64,000 bases of DNA from assembly GCF_002105195.1 (NCBI RefSeq), contig NZ_MUHU01000011.1, forward strand, positions 186,001 through 250,000, read 5' to 3'. The translations under genes and the position numbers were made by a program. Below the pieces are notes generated by a model that made no database searches, was not told where the DNA came from, and saw nothing but the letters and a program-made list of their open reading frames with translations. The stretch comes from Derxia lacustris. Lineage in GTDB: Bacteria; Pseudomonadota; Gammaproteobacteria; Burkholderiales; Burkholderiaceae_E. Shown piece by piece: positions 48,944-57,302 of this stretch (its first letter is position 1; each line of letters begins with the position of its first letter).

Positions 48944-51255
48944 CGCGCGCTTGCCAGCGCCCGCGCCGCGCCCACCGCCTTGAGCACTGCCTCGGGCGTG
49001 GCCGGCGCATGCAGCGGCACGCGCTCGCCGGGCGGCAGCAGGCTGGCGACCGCATCGCGCACCGCATGGAACACCGCCATGCCGAGCATGAACGGCGGCT
49101 CGCCGACCGCCTTGCTGCGGTAGATGGTCTCCTCGTGATTCGGCCGGTCGAACAGCCTGACGCTGGCCTGCGCCGGCCAGTCGCCGACCGCCGGAATCTT
49201 GTAGGTCGACGGCGCATGCGTGCGCAGCCGCCCCTTCGCGTCCCACCACAGCTCCTCGCAGGTGAGCCAGCCCGCGCCCTGCAGGAAGGCACCCTCGATC
49301 TGGCCGATGTCGAGCGCCGGATTGAGCGAGCTGCCCACGTCGTGAAGGATGTCGGTGCGCAAAATCTTCGTCTCGCCGGTCAGCGTGTCGACCGCCACCT
49401 CGCTGACGGCCGCGCCCCAGGCGAAGTAGTAGAACGGCCTGCCGGTCCAGGTCTTGCGGTCGAAATGGATCTTGGGCGTCTTGTAGAAGCCCGTGGCCGA
49501 GAGCTGAACCCGCGCCAGATAGGCCTCTTTCGCAAACTGGGCAAAGCCGATCACGCGCTCGCCCAGATGCACCTGCCCGCCGGCGAAATGGATCGCCTGC
49601 GGATCGACGCCGTACTTGTCGGCGCCAAACGCCACCAGCCGCTCGCGCAGCGTGATCGCTGCCGCCTGCGCCGCCTTGCCGTTGAGGTCGCTGCCGCTCG
49701 ACGCCGCCGTGGCCGAGGTGTTGGGCACCTTGCTGGTATCGGTGGCGCTGGCCTTCACGGCTTCCATCGACAGGCCCAGCTCCTGGGCCACGATCTGCCG
49801 CACCTTGGTGAACAGGCCCTGGCCCATCTCGGTGCCGCCGTGGTTGAGCAGCACCGTGCCGTCGTTGTAGATGTGGACCAGCGCGCCGGCCTGGTTGTAG
49901 TGCAAAGCCGTAAACGAAATGCCGAATTTGACCGGCGTGAACGCAATGCCGCGCTTGACGATGGCGCTCGCCGCATTGAACGCATCGATCTGCGCCCGCC
50001 GCTCGGCATAGCCGGCGCTTTCGGTCAGCTCGGCCAGCATCGCGGGCATGAGGTTGTCCTCGACCGTCATGCCGTAGTGCGTGAGGTTGCGGTCCTCGGT
50101 TCCGTACAGATTGGCGCGCCGCACATCGAGCGGATCGAGCCCGAGCGTGCGCGCGATGTCGTCCAGCACCGCCTCGATGGCGACCATGCCCTGCGGCCCG
50201 CCGAAGCCGCGATACGCCGTGTTGGACACCGTGTGCGTCTTCGCGCGGTGCGACACGATGTCGACCGCCGGCAGGAAGTAGGCGTTGTCGGCGTGATAGA
50301 TCGCGCGGTCGTTGACCGGCCCCGACAGGTCGGCCGAATAGCCGCAGCGCGACGCAAACACGAACTTGATGCCGAGGATGCGACCGGCATCGTCGAAGCC
50401 CACCTCGTAGTCGTGCACGAAGTCGTGGCGCTTGCCGGTCAGCGTCATGTCCACATCGCGGTCGAGCCTCAGCTTGCAGGCGCGGCCGGTCTTGCGCGCG
50501 GCCAGCGCCGCCACCGCCGCCAGCAACGCAGGCTGGCTTTCCTTGCCGCCGAAGCCGCCGCCCATGCGCCGGCATTGCACCGTCACCTCGTTGACGGGCA
50601 GCGCCATCGCCTCGGCCACCATGTGCTGCACCTCGCTCGGATGCTGGGTCGAGCAGTTGATGATGAGCCCGCCGTCTTCCTGCGGCCAGGCGGCCGCGAT
50701 CTGGCCTTCGAGATAGAAATGCTCCTGCCCGCCGCAGGCATGCGTGCCGGTCAGACGATGCGGCGCGGCGGCAATCGCGGCATCCGGATCGCCGCGCCGC
50801 AGATGCTCGGTCGGCAGCACGAAGCTTTGCGCCGCGACCGCCGCGCGGATGTCGAGCAGCGCCGGCAGCTCGTCGATCTGGATGCGCGCGAGCGTCGCGG
50901 CGCGGCGCGCGGCCTCGTAGCTGGTGGCCACCACCGCAAACAGCTGATGGCCGACGAACATCACCTCGTCGGTGACGAAGATCGGGTCGTCATGCAGCAC
51001 CGCGCCGTAGTTGTTGTGGCCCGGAATGTCGGCCGCCGTGAGCACGGTGACCACGCCCGGCGCCGCGAGCACCGCCGAAAGATCGAGGCCGACGAGCTTG
51101 CCGTGCGCCACCGGGCTGGTGCCGAAGGCGATGTGCAGCGCGCCGGCCGGCAGCGGGATGTCGTCGGTGTAGCGCGCCGCGCCCGATACATGCAGATGCG
51201 CGCTCTCATGCTTGTGCGCGGTGCCGACGGGCGGCTCGGCGAGACGGTCGTTCAT
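48940..51255 (-). CDS. xdhB: Xanthine dehydrogenase molybdopterin-binding subunit XdhB
   Basis: 771 residues, the normal length. N-terminal HLHVSGAARYTDDIPLPAGALHIAFGTSPVAHG and the Moco domains with GGQEHFYLEGQ, MGGGFGGKESQPA, AYRGFGGPQGMVAIEAVLDDIAR (Arg that orients purine) and GGTEMGQGLFTKVRQIVAQELG; the catalytic Glu region is QGAGWLTCEELWWD near the C-terminus. It hydroxylates hypoxanthine and xanthine to urate. It lies 67 bases downstream of xdhA. Confidence 0.95.
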   Translation of the reverse strand: MNDRLAEPPVGTAHKHESAHLHVSGAARYTDDIPLPAGALHIAFGTSPVAHGKLVGLDLSAVLAAPGVVTVLTAADIPGHNNYGAVLHDDPIFVTDEVMFVGHQLFAVVATSYEAARRAATLARIQIDELPALLDIRAAVAAQSFVLPTEHLRRGDPDAAIAAAPHRLTGTHACGGQEHFYLEGQIAAAWPQEDGGLIINCSTQHPSEVQHMVAEAMALPVNEVTVQCRRMGGGFGGKESQPALLAAVAALAARKTGRACKLRLDRDVDMTLTGKRHDFVHDYEVGFDDAGRILGIKFVFASRCGYSADLSGPVNDRAIYHADNAYFLPAVDIVSHRAKTHTVSNTAYRGFGGPQGMVAIEAVLDDIARTLGLDPLDVRRANLYGTEDRNLTHYGMTVEDNLMPAMLAELTESAGYAERRAQIDAFNAASAIVKRGIAFTPVKFGISFTALHYNQAGALVHIYNDGTVLLNHGGTEMGQGLFTKVRQIVAQELGLSMEAVKASATDTSKVPNTSATAASSGSDLNGKAAQAAAITLRERLVAFGADKYGVDPQAIHFAGGQVHLGERVIGFAQFAKEAYLARVQLSATGFYKTPKIHFDRKTWTGRPFYYFAWGAAVSEVAVDTLTGETKILRTDILHDVGSSLNPALDIGQIEGAFLQGAGWLTCEELWWDAKGRLRTHAPSTYKIPAVGDWPAQASVRLFDRPNHEETIYRSKAVGEPPFMLGMAVFHAVRDAVASLLPPGERVPLHAPATPEAVLKAVGAARALASAR

Positions 51256-51322
51256 GGCTGGCTCCGCTGAAGAGGGCTGTTCGGAAGAAGTCGCGCGGCC
51301 GGCGCGCAGGCGGCGGCGCCGC

Positions 51323-52834
51323 TCACAGCGCCGCGCCCAGGTCGATGTGCTCGACCCGCGTGAGCGCGCCGGTCTGCTCGGCCAGCAGCCGCAGCAGCAG
51401 ATTGCCGGCCACCTCGGCGCGGTAGCCGGCCGAGGCGCGCATGTCGCTCAGCGGCTTGAAGTCGGTGGCCAGGGCATCGATGGCGTCGCCGACGCTGCTG
51501 CGGTCGAACGGCCGGCCGCAGAGCGCGGCCTCGGCATGCGGCGCGCGCCTGGGCGTCGCCGCCATGCCGCCGTAGGCCAGCCGCGCCACCGTCACCACGC
51601 CGTCGTCATCCAGCCGCAGCGCAAACGCGCCGCACACGGCCGAGATGTCCTGCTCGCTGCGCTTGCTGACCTTGTAGGCGGCAAACACCAGCCGGCCCGC
51701 GCCGCCGAGCGCCTGCGTGGCGCGCGGCACCCGCACCGCCTCGACGAACTCGCCCGGCTCCAGCGCCTTCTGCTGATAGCCCAGATACAGCAGCTCCAGC
51801 GGCAGCCAGCGCACCCGCTCGCCGCGCCTCAGCTTGACCTCGGCGCCGAGCGCAATCAGCGGCGGCATCGAATCGCCGATCGGCGAGCCGTTGGCCACGT
51901 TGCCGCACAACGTCCCCGAATGGCGAATCGGCGGCGAGGCGAAGCGCGCGGCCAGCTCGGCCAGCGCCGGGTAGTCGGCCACGATGGCGCTCCACGCCGC
52001 TTCCAGCGACACCGCCGCGCCGACCGTGATGCCGGCGTCGTCGATGGCGATGCGCGCCAGTTCGGTCACCTCGCCCACGTAGATGAGCCGGGGCAGCTCG
52101 CGCAGCTGCTTGGTGATCCACAGGCCCACGTCGGTGCCGCCGGCCAGCAGCAGCGCGCCCGGGTCGGCCAGATAGGCGCCGGCCAGCTCGGCCACCGTGC
52201 GCGGCGCGATGAAGCCCTTGCCGCTCGACAGCTCCAGCGCCGATTCGCGCGCCAGCCCCGCGATGCGCGCCAGCCGCTCGGGCGAGCGGCCGTGGCTGCG
52301 GTTGAAATGCGCCGGCTCGGGGTAGCCGAACATCGCGATGCCGGCATCGACGATGGGCCGGTAGCCGGTGCAGCGGCACAGATTGCCGGCCAGGCACTCG
52401 ACCACCTCGGCCCGGCCCGCGCCCGGCAGGCGCAAGTACAGGTCGGCCAGCGACATCACGAAACCCGGCGTGCAGAAGCCGCATTGCGAGCCGTGGCAAT
52501 CGACCATGGCCTGCTGGACTGGATGCAATCCGCCGTCGGCTTGTACCAGGCTCTCGGCGGTCACCACCTCGCAGCCATCGACCGTGGGCAGCAGCCGGAT
52601 GCAGGCATTGATGGCGCTGTAGTCGATGCGCTCGCCGGCGGCATCGGCCACGCGGCGCCCCAGCAGCACCGTGCAGGCGCCGCAATCGCCCTCGGCACAG
52701 CCTTCCTTGGTGCCGGTGCGGCCAAGATCGTCGCGCAGGTACTGGAGCAGCGTGGTGGTGGGCGCCGCATCGGCTGCCTCGACCACCTCGTCGTCGAGCA
52801 CGAATCGAACGCATGCCTGCTTTTCCCGCATCAT
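51323..52834 (-). CDS. xdhA: Xanthine dehydrogenase FeS/FAD subunit XdhA
   Basis: 503 residues from ATG 52834 (MMREKQACVRF), with AGGAAGGGGCGAG upstream; the longer open frame was rejected. Plant-type [2Fe-2S] domain GCAEGDCGACTVLLG, second [2Fe-2S] domain CGFCTPGFVMS and LCRCTGYRPI, then an FAD domain with LLAGGTDVGLWITKQL and SGTLCGNVANGSPIGDSMPPLIALGA. It passes electrons from Mo to NAD. It heads the seven-gene operon xdhABC/ATPase/permeases/guaD and has a sigma54 promoter with an operator-like TTGT-GT-ACAA in the leader. Confidence 0.95.
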   Translation of the reverse strand: MMREKQACVRFVLDDEVVEAADAAPTTTLLQYLRDDLGRTGTKEGCAEGDCGACTVLLGRRVADAAGERIDYSAINACIRLLPTVDGCEVVTAESLVQADGGLHPVQQAMVDCHGSQCGFCTPGFVMSLADLYLRLPGAGRAEVVECLAGNLCRCTGYRPIVDAGIAMFGYPEPAHFNRSHGRSPERLARIAGLARESALELSSGKGFIAPRTVAELAGAYLADPGALLLAGGTDVGLWITKQLRELPRLIYVGEVTELARIAIDDAGITVGAAVSLEAAWSAIVADYPALAELAARFASPPIRHSGTLCGNVANGSPIGDSMPPLIALGAEVKLRRGERVRWLPLELLYLGYQQKALEPGEFVEAVRVPRATQALGGAGRLVFAAYKVSKRSEQDISAVCGAFALRLDDDGVVTVARLAYGGMAATPRRAPHAEAALCGRPFDRSSVGDAIDALATDFKPLSDMRASAGYRAEVAGNLLLRLLAEQTGALTRVEHIDLGAAL

Positions 52835-52922
52835 CTCGCCCCTTCCTGCCGCGCAAGCGGCATGTTCAATGCTTCGGAGCCTGGCATCGGCCGGGCAATT
52901 GCCGACCGACGGGCAAACCGAA

Positions 52923-52932
52923 TTGTGTACAA
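52923..52932. promoter_or_regulatory. TTGT-N2-ACAA operator-like palindrome between xdhA and the GntR gene
   Basis: TTGTGTACAA lies at about +41 to +50 of the predicted xdhA transcript and 102 bases upstream of the GntR gene. FCD-type GntR regulators bind such short palindromes. A near copy occurs at 53965. Confidence 0.45.
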
Positions 52933-52982
52933 CCTGCAAGCCCCTTTCCCATGAACGGGCGCCTGCCGCAGAGGGCTGATTT

Positions 52983-52998
52983 AGCAAGCGATATGCCA
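52983..52998 (-). promoter_or_regulatory. Sigma54 -24/-12 promoter for the xdhABC-guaD operon
   Basis: On the minus strand TGGCATATCGCTTGCT has exact TGGC-A and TTGCT in register. The start would be 52972, giving a 138-base leader before xdhA. This fits nitrogen control of purine breakdown. Confidence 0.6.
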
Positions 52999-53033
52999 TT
53001 TCCGCCCGCCTCGCCTACCGCCCCCGATTCCCG

Positions 53034-53933
53034 ATGAGCACCCGACCCTCGCCGCGCCGCAAGACCGAAGCCAGCCTCGACCTCGCCCGGCCGGCGCCAC
53101 GCAAGCGCGCCAGCCGCGCCGCCGGCGCCGCCTCGCCCGCGATCGCCGCCTCGGCCGCCAATGCCGCCGCGCTGGCCGACGCGCCCGACAGCGCCGTCGC
53201 GCCCAACGCCGCCCAGCCCGCCAACGACGGCAGCGCCGCGCCCGCCGCCACGCCGCGCCGGCGCGTCTCGGGCATCGACCAGCGCATCTATGAAGCGGTG
53301 CTGAACGCGGTGATGACGCACCGCCTGCCGCCCGGCACCAAGCTCACCGAGGCCAGCTTCTGCGACCTCTACAAGGTGAGCCGGACCATCGTGCGCAAGG
53401 CGCTGCTGCGGCTCGCGCATGACCACATCGTCGAGCTGCGGCCCAATCGGGGCGCGGTCATCGCCAGCCCCACGCCGCAGGAGAAGCGCGACGTGTTCCA
53501 CGCCCGCCGCATCGTCGAGGCGGCGGTGGTGCCACTGGCCATCCGCAATGCCTCGCGCAGCCAGATCGCCAAGCTGCGGCAGATGGTGCGCGACGAGCGC
53601 GCGGCGCTCGACCGGGGCGACCGCGGGCGCTGGATCCGCCTCGGCGCCGAGTTCCATCTGGCGCTCGCCGAGGTGGCCGGCAACCAGGTGCTGACCAACT
53701 TCCTGAGCGAGCTGTCGTCGCGCTGCTCGCTCATCATCGCGCTCTACGACAGCCCCACTTCCGTGCCCTGCGCGCACGACGAACACGAGCATCTGATCGA
53801 CGCCATCGCGGCCGGCGACATCGAGCGCGCCACCGCCATGATGGAAGAGCATCTCCAGGCCATCGAGGACCGGCTGCTGCCCGAACGGCGCGGCGAGGCG
53901 ATCGATCTGGCGCAGATCCTGGGCGACGGCTGA
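53034..53933 (+). CDS. GntR family regulator with FCD domain
   Basis: 299 residues. An unusual N-terminal tail of about 75 residues, low-complexity Ala/Pro/Arg, precedes the winged helix (IDQRIYEAVLNAVMTHRLPPGTKLTEASFCDLYKVSRTIVRKALLRLAHDHIVELRPNRGAVIASPT). The FCD all-helical ligand domain follows, with metal-binding residues around DVFHARRIVEAAVVPLA, EFHLALAEVAGN and HDEHEHLIDAIAAGD. Position between the xdh and tsx/bmp operons, and matching operator-like sites before both, make it the probable purine-responsive regulator of the cluster. The ligand may be guanine, xanthine or urate; inference. Confidence 0.9.
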   Translation: MSTRPSPRRKTEASLDLARPAPRKRASRAAGAASPAIAASAANAAALADAPDSAVAPNAAQPANDGSAAPAATPRRRVSGIDQRIYEAVLNAVMTHRLPPGTKLTEASFCDLYKVSRTIVRKALLRLAHDHIVELRPNRGAVIASPTPQEKRDVFHARRIVEAAVVPLAIRNASRSQIAKLRQMVRDERAALDRGDRGRWIRLGAEFHLALAEVAGNQVLTNFLSELSSRCSLIIALYDSPTSVPCAHDEHEHLIDAIAAGDIERATAMMEEHLQAIEDRLLPERRGEAIDLAQILGDG

Positions 53934-53964
53934 GGCCGAACTTCGTATTCATTGACACTTCAGA

Positions 53965-53974
53965 TTGGATACAA
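53965..53974. promoter_or_regulatory. Second TTGT-N2-ACAA-like operator
   Basis: TTGGATACAA differs by one base in one arm from the palindrome type at 52923. It lies about 185 bases upstream of the predicted start of the tsx/bmp operon and 32 bases after the regulator gene. Confidence 0.35.
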
Positions 53975-54128
53975 AGCATCGATCCAATCCCGCCGGAAAC
54001 GGTCGGCAAAGCCGGCCGGCCAGCACCGACCTCCCGTTTGAAGTGCCTTGCGCACCAAGACATATTCGAGCGCCCTGCCCTGTTGCACCAGCGCAAGGCA
54101 TGGCCCGCATGAAACCCCTTGTCACAGT

Positions 54129-54144
54129 TGGCACGCGGCTTGCG
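54129..54144 (+). promoter_or_regulatory. Sigma54 -24/-12 promoter for the tsx/bmp/Rieske operon
   Basis: TGGCACGCGGCTTGCG is a perfect TGGCACG-N4-TTGC, the best sigma54 match in the window. Transcription would begin near 54155, 109 bases before the first gene. Confidence 0.75.
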
Positions 54145-54263
54145 CGTATGCAATCCGCCGAAGAAATCGGATGCAATCCAGCTGCACCGACCCTTGTTCG
54201 GCACTGCCAACCGGATGCGACCACGCCGCCGCCACTCATCGAACAGACAGGGGAATTCAACAA

Positions 54264-55160
54264 ATGAACGGGATCACGACTCGCGAGGCTGTCCGCACCG
54301 AAGTCAAGGGTCAGGCGCGTGCCGGCTCGGTCGCACGGATCGCCATGGCGGTCGCGCTGGCCTGCTCGGCCGGTGGCGCCTTCGCCGCCGACTGGAGCGA
54401 CACCTTCATCGGCTACACCTACGGCCCGCAGATGCGTCAGCCGGGCAGCGACGAATTCGTCACCAAGAACATCTTCACGCTCCAGCATGTGAGCGGCTAC
54501 AAGTACGGCGTCAACTTCTTCAACGTCGACATGCTCAAGTCGGACACGAACAATCCGGCCAAGGGCCCGACCATCGGCCAGCCCAGCAAGCGTGGCGCGC
54601 AAGAGGTCTATGTCGTCTACCAGAACACGCTCAGCTTCAACTCGCTGACCAACAGCAAGAGCTTCACCGCCGGCCCGATCGCCGACCTGGGCCTGCAACT
54701 CGGCTTCGACTTCAACTCGATGAACGACACCTTCGGCGCCGGCCTCATCAAGCTGATCGGCGGCCCCAAGGTCACGCTGGCCGTGCCCGGCCTGCTCCAG
54801 TTCGGCCTGCTGTACTACAAGGAGTACAACAACAACGGTTTCTCGGGCCAGAACGTCGACTTCGACGCCGCGCTGCGCCTGAGCTCGGTGTGGAGCTTCA
54901 ACTTCGATGCCGGCCTGCCGTCGGTCATCAAGGGCTGGGCCACCTACACCGGCCAGAAGGGTTTCAACACCCTGCCGGAAACCTGGTTCGAGACCAGCTA
55001 TCTGGTCGACGTCGGCACGCTGGCCGGCCAGCCCAAGACCTTCTACGCGGGCGTGGGCTACCAGTACATCAACCACAAGTTCGGCACCAACACGCACAGC
55101 ACGGGCATTCCGGGTGGCAAGGTGTCTTCGCCGATGTTCAAGTTCGAAGCCCACTTCTGA
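54264..55160 (+). CDS. Nucleoside-specific outer membrane channel (Tsx/OmpK-like)
   Basis: 298 residues. A long n-region precedes the signal peptide ending GGAFAADWSDTFIGYTYGPQMRQPG; the Tsx family opens its barrel with this WSD..I.Y.YG pattern. Alternating aromatic strands run to FKFEAHF with terminal Phe. The YKYGVNFFNVDMLKSDTNNPAKG segment corresponds to the nucleoside-binding region of Tsx. It lets nucleosides and purines cross the outer membrane and is followed after 28 bases by the BMP receptor, so the operon encodes the outer half of the uptake route. Confidence 0.88.
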   Translation: MNGITTREAVRTEVKGQARAGSVARIAMAVALACSAGGAFAADWSDTFIGYTYGPQMRQPGSDEFVTKNIFTLQHVSGYKYGVNFFNVDMLKSDTNNPAKGPTIGQPSKRGAQEVYVVYQNTLSFNSLTNSKSFTAGPIADLGLQLGFDFNSMNDTFGAGLIKLIGGPKVTLAVPGLLQFGLLYYKEYNNNGFSGQNVDFDAALRLSSVWSFNFDAGLPSVIKGWATYTGQKGFNTLPETWFETSYLVDVGTLAGQPKTFYAGVGYQYINHKFGTNTHSTGIPGGKVSSPMFKFEAHF

Positions 55161-55188
55161 TCCTGCCCATCCCCACAGGAGTTCATCC

Positions 55189-56277
55189 ATGAACAAGCGA
55201 TCGACGATCAAGCGTCTGGCGGCTTCGGCCGCGGTGCTGGCAGCCGGCGCGCTGGCCCTGCCCGCCGCCCAGGCGGCCGAGCCGCTCAAGATCGGCTTCG
55301 TCTACGTCGGACCGGTCGGCGATGCCGGCTGGACCTATGCCCACGATCTGGGCCGCCAGCAGCTTGAAAAGGAACTCGGCGACAAGGTGAAGACCACCTA
55401 TGTCGAGAACGTGCCCGAGGGCGCGGACGCCGAGCGCGTGATCCGCGAACTGGCGCAGAAGAACCAGCTCATCTTCACCACGTCGTTCGGCTACATGAAT
55501 CCGACGCTGAAGGTAGCCAAGGCCTTCCCCAACGTGAAGTTCGAGCATGCGACCGGCTACAAGACCGACAAGAACCTGGGCGTCTACGAGGCCAAGTTCT
55601 ACGAGGGCGCCTACCTGCTCGGCATCCTCGCCGGCAAGCAGAGCAAGACCGGCAAGCTCGGCTTCGTGGGCTCGGTGGCGATCCCCGAGGTGATCCGCAA
55701 CATCAATGCGTTCACGCTCGGCGCGCAGAGCGTGAACCCCAAGATCACGACCAGCGTGCTGTGGGTGAACAACTGGTACGACCCGGCCAAGGAGCGCCAG
55801 GCGGCCGAGACGCTGATCGCCCAGGGCGCCGACGTGCTGTGCCAGAACACCGACTCGCCGGCCACGGTGCAGGTTGCGCAGGAAAAGGGCGTGTATGCCT
55901 TCGGCTGGGACTCGGACATGACCAAGTTCGCGCCCAAGGCCCACCTCACGGCCAACATCAACAACTGGGGCCCGTACTACATCGACACCGCCAAGAAGGT
56001 GATTGCCGGTACCTGGAAGCCCGAGGATTCGAAGATGGGCATCAAGGACGGCATCGTGAAGTTCGCGCCGCTCAATCCGGTGATTCCGGCTGACGTGGCC
56101 AAGCTGTTCGAGGAGAAGAAGCAGGCCATCGTCGACGGCAAGCTCCTCCCGTTCGCCGGCCCGATCAAGGACCAGTCGGGCGCCGAAAAGGTGAAGGCCG
56201 GCACCGCCATGGCGCTGCCGGAAATCATGAGCTTCAACTGGTTCGTGGCCGGCGTGGAAGGCTCGATCCCGAAGTGA
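55189..56277 (+). CDS. BMP family nucleoside/purine-binding protein
   Basis: 362 residues with a signal peptide ending AAQAAEPLKIGFVYVGPVGDAGWTYAHDLGRQQLE, the diagnostic BMP (PnrA/Med) start. IFTTSFGYMNPTLKVAKAFPNVKFEHATGY, NLGVYEAKFYEGAYLLGILAGKQSKTGKLGFVGSVAIPEVIRNINAFTLGAQSVNP and TDSPATVQVAQEKGVYAFGWDSDM build the ligand site. No lipobox is seen, so it is a free periplasmic receptor. It serves the ATPase and permeases at 44.3-47.9 kb. Its gene lies in the divergent operon, so the importer is split over two transcription units. Confidence 0.95.
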   Translation: MNKRSTIKRLAASAAVLAAGALALPAAQAAEPLKIGFVYVGPVGDAGWTYAHDLGRQQLEKELGDKVKTTYVENVPEGADAERVIRELAQKNQLIFTTSFGYMNPTLKVAKAFPNVKFEHATGYKTDKNLGVYEAKFYEGAYLLGILAGKQSKTGKLGFVGSVAIPEVIRNINAFTLGAQSVNPKITTSVLWVNNWYDPAKERQAAETLIAQGADVLCQNTDSPATVQVAQEKGVYAFGWDSDMTKFAPKAHLTANINNWGPYYIDTAKKVIAGTWKPEDSKMGIKDGIVKFAPLNPVIPADVAKLFEEKKQAIVDGKLLPFAGPIKDQSGAEKVKAGTAMALPEIMSFNWFVAGVEGSIPK

Positions 56278-56284
56278 TGGGGCG

Positions 56285-57289
56285 ATGAGCGATCCCTGCC
56301 TCGATGGCGACTGGCATCCGGTCGCCATTTCCGCTTCTGTGCCAGCCGGTGCGCGCCTTGCGACCCGGCTGCTCGGGCGCGACGTGGTGGTGTGGCGCGG
56401 CGCCGATGGCGCGGTGCATGCCACCGAGGACCGCTGCCCGCATCGCGGCACGCGGCTTTCCATCGGCAAGGTGCAGGGCGATGAGATCGTCTGCGCCTAT
56501 CACGGCTGGCGCTTTGCCGGCGACGGGCGCTGCCTGCACGTGCCGGCGCATCCGGCGCTTGAAGTGGCATCGCAAACGCGGCTTTGCGCGCGCACGCATC
56601 ACGCCTGCGAGCGCTACGGGCTGGTGTGGGTCTGCGTCGGCGAGCCGGCCAAACCGGTGCTGCCCTTCCCGGAGTTCGACGATCCGCATCTGCGCATCGT
56701 GCATTGCGGGCCCTACGAGGTTGGCGCCGCCGGGCCGCGCATCGTCGAGAACTTTCTCGACATGGCGCATTTCGGCTGGATTCACGGCGGCATCCTCGGC
56801 GACCTCGATCACACCGAGGTTGGCGACTATCAGGTGGCGCCGTTCGACGATGGCGCGGGCGGCACGGGCGTCATCGCCACCGGCTGCCGGTTCTGGCAGC
56901 CGCGCACCAACAGCCTTGCGCACGACGGCAGCGAGGTCGAATACACCTACCGCGTGCTGCGGCCGCTGACCGCCATCCTCACCAAGCTGCCCGAGGCGCA
57001 GGAGGGCTTCCGCGAGGCCATCAGCCTGCATGTGCAGCCGCTGGAGCAGGAGCGCAGTCGCGTGTTCATCATTCTTGCGATGACCAACTTCGCCGACCCA
57101 GACGAGGCGCTGCGCGGCTTTCAGGACACGATCTTTGCGCAGGACCTGCCGGTGCTGGAGAACCAGCGGCCGGCGCGCCTGCCGCTGGCAAGTGGCGCCG
57201 AGCAGTCGATGGCCTGCGATCGGCTGTCGCTGGCCTACCGCCGGCTGCTGCGCGAATGGGGCGTGCGCTGGGGCGTGATTGCCGAGTGA
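56285..57289 (+). CDS. Rieske [2Fe-2S] non-heme iron oxygenase
   Basis: 334 residues, 7 bases after the BMP gene. The Rieske domain has CPHRG (about 51) and CAYHGWRF (about 70) ligating the cluster. The catalytic domain has the mononuclear iron motif NFLDMAHFGWIHGGILG (about 156-172, with D and two His). It resembles single-component-oxygenase types such as vanillate or methylxanthine N-demethylases (NdmA-like) and pheophorbide-type proteins, not ring-hydroxylating alpha/beta dioxygenases. Placed in an operon with nucleoside/purine uptake genes and across from xanthine dehydrogenase, it could act on a methylated or oxidised purine. That substrate is inference. No dedicated reductase is next to it; the Fpr gene at 59674 is separate. 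Confidence 0.88.
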   Translation: MSDPCLDGDWHPVAISASVPAGARLATRLLGRDVVVWRGADGAVHATEDRCPHRGTRLSIGKVQGDEIVCAYHGWRFAGDGRCLHVPAHPALEVASQTRLCARTHHACERYGLVWVCVGEPAKPVLPFPEFDDPHLRIVHCGPYEVGAAGPRIVENFLDMAHFGWIHGGILGDLDHTEVGDYQVAPFDDGAGGTGVIATGCRFWQPRTNSLAHDGSEVEYTYRVLRPLTAILTKLPEAQEGFREAISLHVQPLEQERSRVFIILAMTNFADPDEALRGFQDTIFAQDLPVLENQRPARLPLASGAEQSMACDRLSLAYRRLLREWGVRWGVIAE

Positions 57290-57302
57290 CGGGCGCGGTG
57301 GT

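Larger units (their letters stand above)
53934..54263 (+). promoter_or_regulatory. 330-base regulatory region before tsx-like gene
   Basis: No gene. It contains a TTGG-AT-ACAA operator-like site (53965-53974), short inverted repeats such as TTGC-ACCAGC-GCAA near 54085 that might serve as enhancers, the sigma54 promoter at 54129, and direct repeats of ATGCAATCC (about 54149 and 54172) in the transcribed leader. An AGGGGA site precedes the ATG at 54264. Confidence 0.6.
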
